From: DATDCY01 sp031406795 [NCBI: Candidatus Rokuibacteriota bacterium] | Lineage (GTDB): Bacteria > JAUVQV01 | Length of the DNA: 6,753 nt | Assembly (NCBI GenBank): GCA_031406795.1 | Contig: JANOHV010000260.1 | Location: 1 to 6,753, forward strand | Direction of reading: 5' to 3' | Part shown: one piece after another, positions 4,537-6,753 of the stretch | Layout of the letters: each line of letters opens with the position of its first letter | Position numbering within the stretch: the stretch's first letter is position 1 | The notes under the pieces: generated by a model | Databases searched by the model: none | What the model saw: only the letters and a program-made list of their open reading frames with translations | What the model was told of the DNA's origin: nothing | Translations under genes and position numbers: made by a program

Positions 4537-5003
4537 TGAACAAAGCCAGGAAGATCGTTGCAGTTTGCTGTTTCAGCAGCTTGATGGTCGCGGGGCTCGC
4601 TACCTCGGGTCTTGCCGATTCCCGGGAGCGGGAGAACAACCGGAGCCGCAGTCGCGACAGCTCGGATCGGGATCGCCCCGGCCGTGGTGGTTCGGACCGT
4701 GATCGTTCGGATCGGGATCGTTCGGATCGGGATCATTCGGACCGGGATGATCAGACTCAGAATCCGAACCCGAATCCCCCGCCTCCGCCCCCGCCTCCGC
4801 CGCCGCCACCGCCCCCGCCCCCGCCTCCGCCCGTGGTCAAGACGTGGGCGCTGTATAACCAGTACTGCTCCAGTTGCCACGGTTCATCGAAGCAGGGAAG
4901 CTCCGCTTCCGCGACCCAGTCCGCCATCAGCAGCAACCGCGGCGGTATGGGCTCCCTGAGTCTGACTTCCGCGCAGCTCTCCGCGCTGGCGGCCGGTCAG
5001 TAA
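4533..5003 (+). CDS. Small exported monohaem c-type cytochrome with a repeat and polyproline linker
   Basis: Start chosen at ATG 4533, 8 bases after AAAGGAG (4518-4524); an ATG follows at once (4536). The 156 residues divide clearly: signal peptide 1-28 (basic NKARK, hydrophobic core, cleavage likely after GLA28), a charged region rich in Asp, Arg and Ser (29-75) with four tandem SDRDR-type units at 54-73, an NPNPN stretch followed by 19 consecutive prolines (82-100), then a haem domain. CSSCH (112-116) binds haem c covalently, with His116 as one axial ligand; Met139 in NRGGMGSL is the probable second ligand, as in class I cytochromes. Only 40 residues follow the haem site, so the fold is minimal. 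It should act in the periplasm or at the cell surface, with the proline run holding the haem domain away from its attachment. Redox partners are unknown. A strong terminator follows, so it is monocistronic. Confidence 0.8.
   Translation: MMNKARKIVAVCCFSSLMVAGLATSGLADSRERENNRSRSRDSSDRDRPGRGGSDRDRSDRDRSDRDHSDRDDQTQNPNPNPPPPPPPPPPPPPPPPPPPVVKTWALYNQYCSSCHGSSKQGSSASATQSAISSNRGGMGSLSLTSAQLSALAAGQ
4662..4751 (+). repeat. 15-base tandem repeat encoding SDRDR units
   Basis: Four consecutive 15-base units (4692-4706, 4707-4721, 4722-4736, 4737-4751) follow the pattern TCGGATCGGGATCGT and encode Ser-Asp-Arg-Asp-Arg/His/Asp. A fifth diverged copy lies at 4662-4676. Because of the GAT-CG junctions, the tract contains eight GATC tetramers between 4665 and 4752. 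Unit number may vary between strains by slippage without breaking the frame. Confidence 0.85.
4776..4832 (+). repeat. Run of 19 proline codons
   Basis: Nineteen CCN codons in a row follow AAT-CCG-AAC-CCG-AAT. All four proline codons are used, with CCG most frequent, so the run is not a pure trinucleotide expansion and selection on the protein level is likely. A run this long normally stalls ribosomes and calls for elongation factor P. Confidence 0.9.
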
Positions 5004-5018
5004 GAATCAATTCTCACC

Positions 5019-5058
5019 GGGCCCTCCTCCTTGATCGGGGGAGGGCCCTTCTTTTTTT
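5019..5058 (+). terminator. Strong intrinsic terminator of the cytochrome gene
   Basis: GGGCCCTCCTCC (5019-5030) pairs with GGGGGAGGGCCC (5037-5048) over 12 positions with one G-U pair and a 6-base loop, followed by TTCTTTTTTT (5049-5058). It starts 16 bases after the TAA stop. On the opposite strand the hairpin is not followed by a T-run, so it is oriented for the + strand gene, though it lies just beyond the 3' end of the convergent TolC-type gene. Confidence 0.93.
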
Positions 5059-5067
5059 CCACGGTTG

Positions 5068-6627
5068 TTACTTGCCCGGGTCCTCCATCTTCCCCATCAG
5101 TTTGCCCGGGCTGGAGGTGTCGAGATGCACCCCCATCCGGTCGAGAAGCTCACCCGTGTCGCGCCAGAGCCTTGCAACACCATTTGCAAATCCCTCCAGC
5201 GCGTCCAGCTGGGCATTGCGGGCGGCAGTCGCGTCGTTTTCCGCGGTGATGACCTCCTGAACGGTGGCGGTTCCCGCGCTGTTGCTCTTGCGGTATTCCT
5301 CGAGGCGCTGCTCCGCGAATTGCGCGGAGGTGTCGGCCGTCCGTATTTGTAACCGCGCCGAGATCAGCGCCCGCAGGTCCGCCTCGACATCGTTCTGAAT
5401 CAGCCATGACAGTGCCTGGATCTGGTTCTGCAACTGCTCGGTCCGGAGCTTGTTCTTTCGGTAATCGTTCTCCGCGAAGGTGTTGCCCAGCGGCACATTG
5501 AGTTCCACGCCGGCGGACCAGAAGGTTCCCGGGTCTTCTCCAACCTGCTGATAACTGCCCTCGAAGTTCTTTCCGCTGCCGGTCAGTCCGCCGCTGACAA
5601 ATACGAAAAGGTCGGGCAGCACCTGGTGCTTTGCAACCCGCTCCTGCAGCTGGCTCATCTTCAACGCGCGGCGGAGCCGATTCAGGTCCGGACGAAATTC
5701 GAGCGCCGCCTGCACCGCCTGCTCCTGCGTTCCCGACGGCTCCTCCCGGGAAGGAGGATCGACGGGGACGATCTGCGTCTTTGTTTCGAGGCCGATCAGG
5801 TAACGAAAACCCGCCATCTGGTCGCTGACACTGCGCTCCGCGTCCACCAGGTCTTTGCGCCGTTGGGTCAGCGCAAATTCCGCGTTGGCAATTTCCAGCC
5901 TCTGGAGCGGCCCCGATTTCTTCGCTCGAATCCTGTCCAGGAGGCTCTGCGCCGACTCCAGGGCCGCCACCCGCGAATCCAGGACTCTTCGCAGCACATA
6001 AAGCCGATGGTACGAGGTGATGACGGCGAAAACCGTGTCGGTCGCTGTGGAACGGAAGCGTTCGAGGGAATCCTGCAGCGCGCTGCCGGCCAGCGTAATG
6101 TTGACCTCCGTCGTCTCCTTGCCGGCAAATTTCAGGAGCGGTTGAGAAAGCGTGATGCCCACCGAGGACCCCCAATTCGTGGTGGCCCCGGCGTCGCCTC
6201 CGGGATCGGAGGTCGTGTAGCCGGCACGGATATCGACGGCGGCGTCTCCGCCCGTCGAGAACAACCGCGACACGCCGAGGGAGGCGGATGGGCTGCTGGT
6301 GCGGAAGGTCGAGCTTCCCGAATCCCTGGTCTCTCCGCCGCGGACGGAGGCGTTGACGAGGGTGTCGTAGATCCCGCGGCTCCTCGCCACGTCCGTCTCG
6401 CTCATCGCGGAATTGAGGACCTCGATCCGCAGGTCGGGGTTCTTGCCGAGCGCCATCGCTACGGCGAACCCCCGCGACATGGCGATCCTGTCGGGCATGT
6501 TCTCGCAGAGGCCTTCGCCGGCGGCGAGCAGAGTGACGCCGAAGACGAGCGCCCGCAGCGCCGGCATCATCACGTTCGCGTTCGAGCACCTGCTGCGGTC
6601 GCTCAAGAAGAAATCACGCGCTTTCAT
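5068..6627 (-). CDS. TolC-family outer-membrane efflux channel protein
   Basis: TolC-type trimers form a beta-barrel in the outer membrane and a long alpha-helical tunnel through the periplasm, serving as exit duct for RND, ABC or MFS pumps or type I secretion. The start is ATG at 6627-6625, preceded six bases upstream by a consensus AGGAGG, giving 519 residues; a TTG further up (6666) is not needed. The leader has a long n-region, then a hydrophobic core (about 23-37) and probable cleavage near residue 41. The mature protein shows two related halves: helix segments near 50-75 (AMALGKNPDLRIEVLNSAM) and again around 300-340 (AALEFRPDLNRLRRALKMS), beta-like stretches with alternating small and polar residues, and long heptad-rich helices ending in EEYRKSNSAGTATVQEVITAEND. 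No pump or adaptor gene is adjacent downstream, so it is orphan within this window. It is convergent with the cytochrome gene. Confidence 0.93.
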   Translation of the reverse strand: MKARDFFLSDRSRCSNANVMMPALRALVFGVTLLAAGEGLCENMPDRIAMSRGFAVAMALGKNPDLRIEVLNSAMSETDVARSRGIYDTLVNASVRGGETRDSGSSTFRTSSPSASLGVSRLFSTGGDAAVDIRAGYTTSDPGGDAGATTNWGSSVGITLSQPLLKFAGKETTEVNITLAGSALQDSLERFRSTATDTVFAVITSYHRLYVLRRVLDSRVAALESAQSLLDRIRAKKSGPLQRLEIANAEFALTQRRKDLVDAERSVSDQMAGFRYLIGLETKTQIVPVDPPSREEPSGTQEQAVQAALEFRPDLNRLRRALKMSQLQERVAKHQVLPDLFVFVSGGLTGSGKNFEGSYQQVGEDPGTFWSAGVELNVPLGNTFAENDYRKNKLRTEQLQNQIQALSWLIQNDVEADLRALISARLQIRTADTSAQFAEQRLEEYRKSNSAGTATVQEVITAENDATAARNAQLDALEGFANGVARLWRDTGELLDRMGVHLDTSSPGKLMGKMEDPGK

Positions 6628-6633
6628 CGGCCA

Positions 6634-6639
6634 CCTCCT
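6634..6639 (-). promoter_or_regulatory. Consensus ribosome binding site that fixes the TolC-family start
   Basis: On the - strand this reads AGGAGG, six bases before ATG 6627. It decides between this start and the alternatives: a TTG at 6666, and the ATG pair at 6570 and 6567 just ahead of the hydrophobic core, which have no comparable site. Confidence 0.85.
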
Positions 6640-6687
6640 CGAATGGGCCAGCAAACTCACCTGCAAGCGTCAGTGGGGATATCCTGA

Positions 6688-6716
6688 GTGATACCTCCAA
6701 TTTCGGGCGAAGGCAA
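6688..6716 (-). promoter_or_regulatory. Sigma-70-type promoter candidate for the TolC-family gene
   Basis: Read on the - strand, TTGCCT (6716-6711) and TATCAC (6693-6688) are separated by exactly 17 bases, each matching four of six consensus bases. Transcription would begin near 6681, leaving a leader of about 54 bases. An 8-base palindrome GGATATCC (6677-6684) sits at the presumed start point and could be an operator half or chance. Confidence 0.45.
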
Positions 6717-6753
6717 GAGGGGTCGGCGCGGCCGGGCCCGTCTTGACTCCGGC

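Noticed and set aside
4662-4751. Tandem repeat considered as a CRISPR array
   Set aside because: The units are contiguous 15-base in-frame coding repeats with no spacers.
5072-5110. Direct repeat TTGCCCGGG (5072-5080 and 5102-5110)
   Set aside because: Two short copies in the 3' end of the TolC-family gene, encoding a repeated Pro-Gly-Lys; too small to indicate a mobile element or attachment site.
5626-6687. Open frame of 353 codons on the + strand opposite the TolC-family gene
   Set aside because: The - strand frame has two clear TolC-like halves, a signal sequence and a consensus ribosome binding site; the + strand product shows no domain.

Overview
The window looks like chromosomal DNA of a high-GC Gram-negative bacterium. 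Bases 1 to about 4230 are very GC-rich with strong G/C bias at third codon positions. The right part is visibly less GC-rich. The Gram-negative reading rests on a TolC-type outer-membrane channel and an exported c-type cytochrome. The mix (purM-purN beside a rhomboid protease and a flavoprotein-like gene, plus a CxxCH protein of a style common in cytochrome-rich anaerobes) would suit Desulfuromonadota or a related group. That placement is inference from gene style, not from a marker gene.

Left block (1-4227, all + strand): the 3' end of a coiled-coil protein gene, purM, purN, a rhomboid-family intramembrane protease and a FAD/NAD(P)-binding oxidoreductase-like protein. They form one tightly packed, probably co-transcribed unit. 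PurM and PurN catalyse two different steps of de novo purine synthesis (AIR synthesis and GAR formylation). The last two genes have no obvious purine role and probably share only the transcript. Every junction is a stop/start overlap. The two junctions that look like true gaps (33 and 67 bases) are each spanned exactly by a small frame: it begins on the upstream stop codon and ends on the downstream start codon. A hairpin covers the downstream initiation region in each gap.

Middle (4228-4532): a spacer of about 300 bases, richer in A. It holds a pair of competing 3' hairpins, a perfect 8+8 palindrome with the GTGA-N6-TCAC layout of Crp-type sites, a possible -10 element at class II distance from it, and a purine-rich leader with six AGGA motifs. 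The leader also contains a 19-codon frame with a strong ribosome binding site, whose stop overlaps the start of the next gene.

Right block (4533-6753): a small secreted monohaem cytochrome c (signal peptide, Asp/Arg/Ser repeats, 19-proline run, minimal CxxCH domain) ends at a strong intrinsic terminator. It is convergent with a TolC-family outer-membrane channel gene on the - strand. The channel gene has its own promoter candidate and a consensus ribosome binding site. No inner-membrane pump or adaptor gene for the channel lies in the window.

The most interesting signals are the chain of bridging mini-frames with start-masking hairpins in the purine operon, and the layered control region and odd architecture of the cytochrome gene. 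I see no CRISPR array, transposon, tRNA or rRNA.
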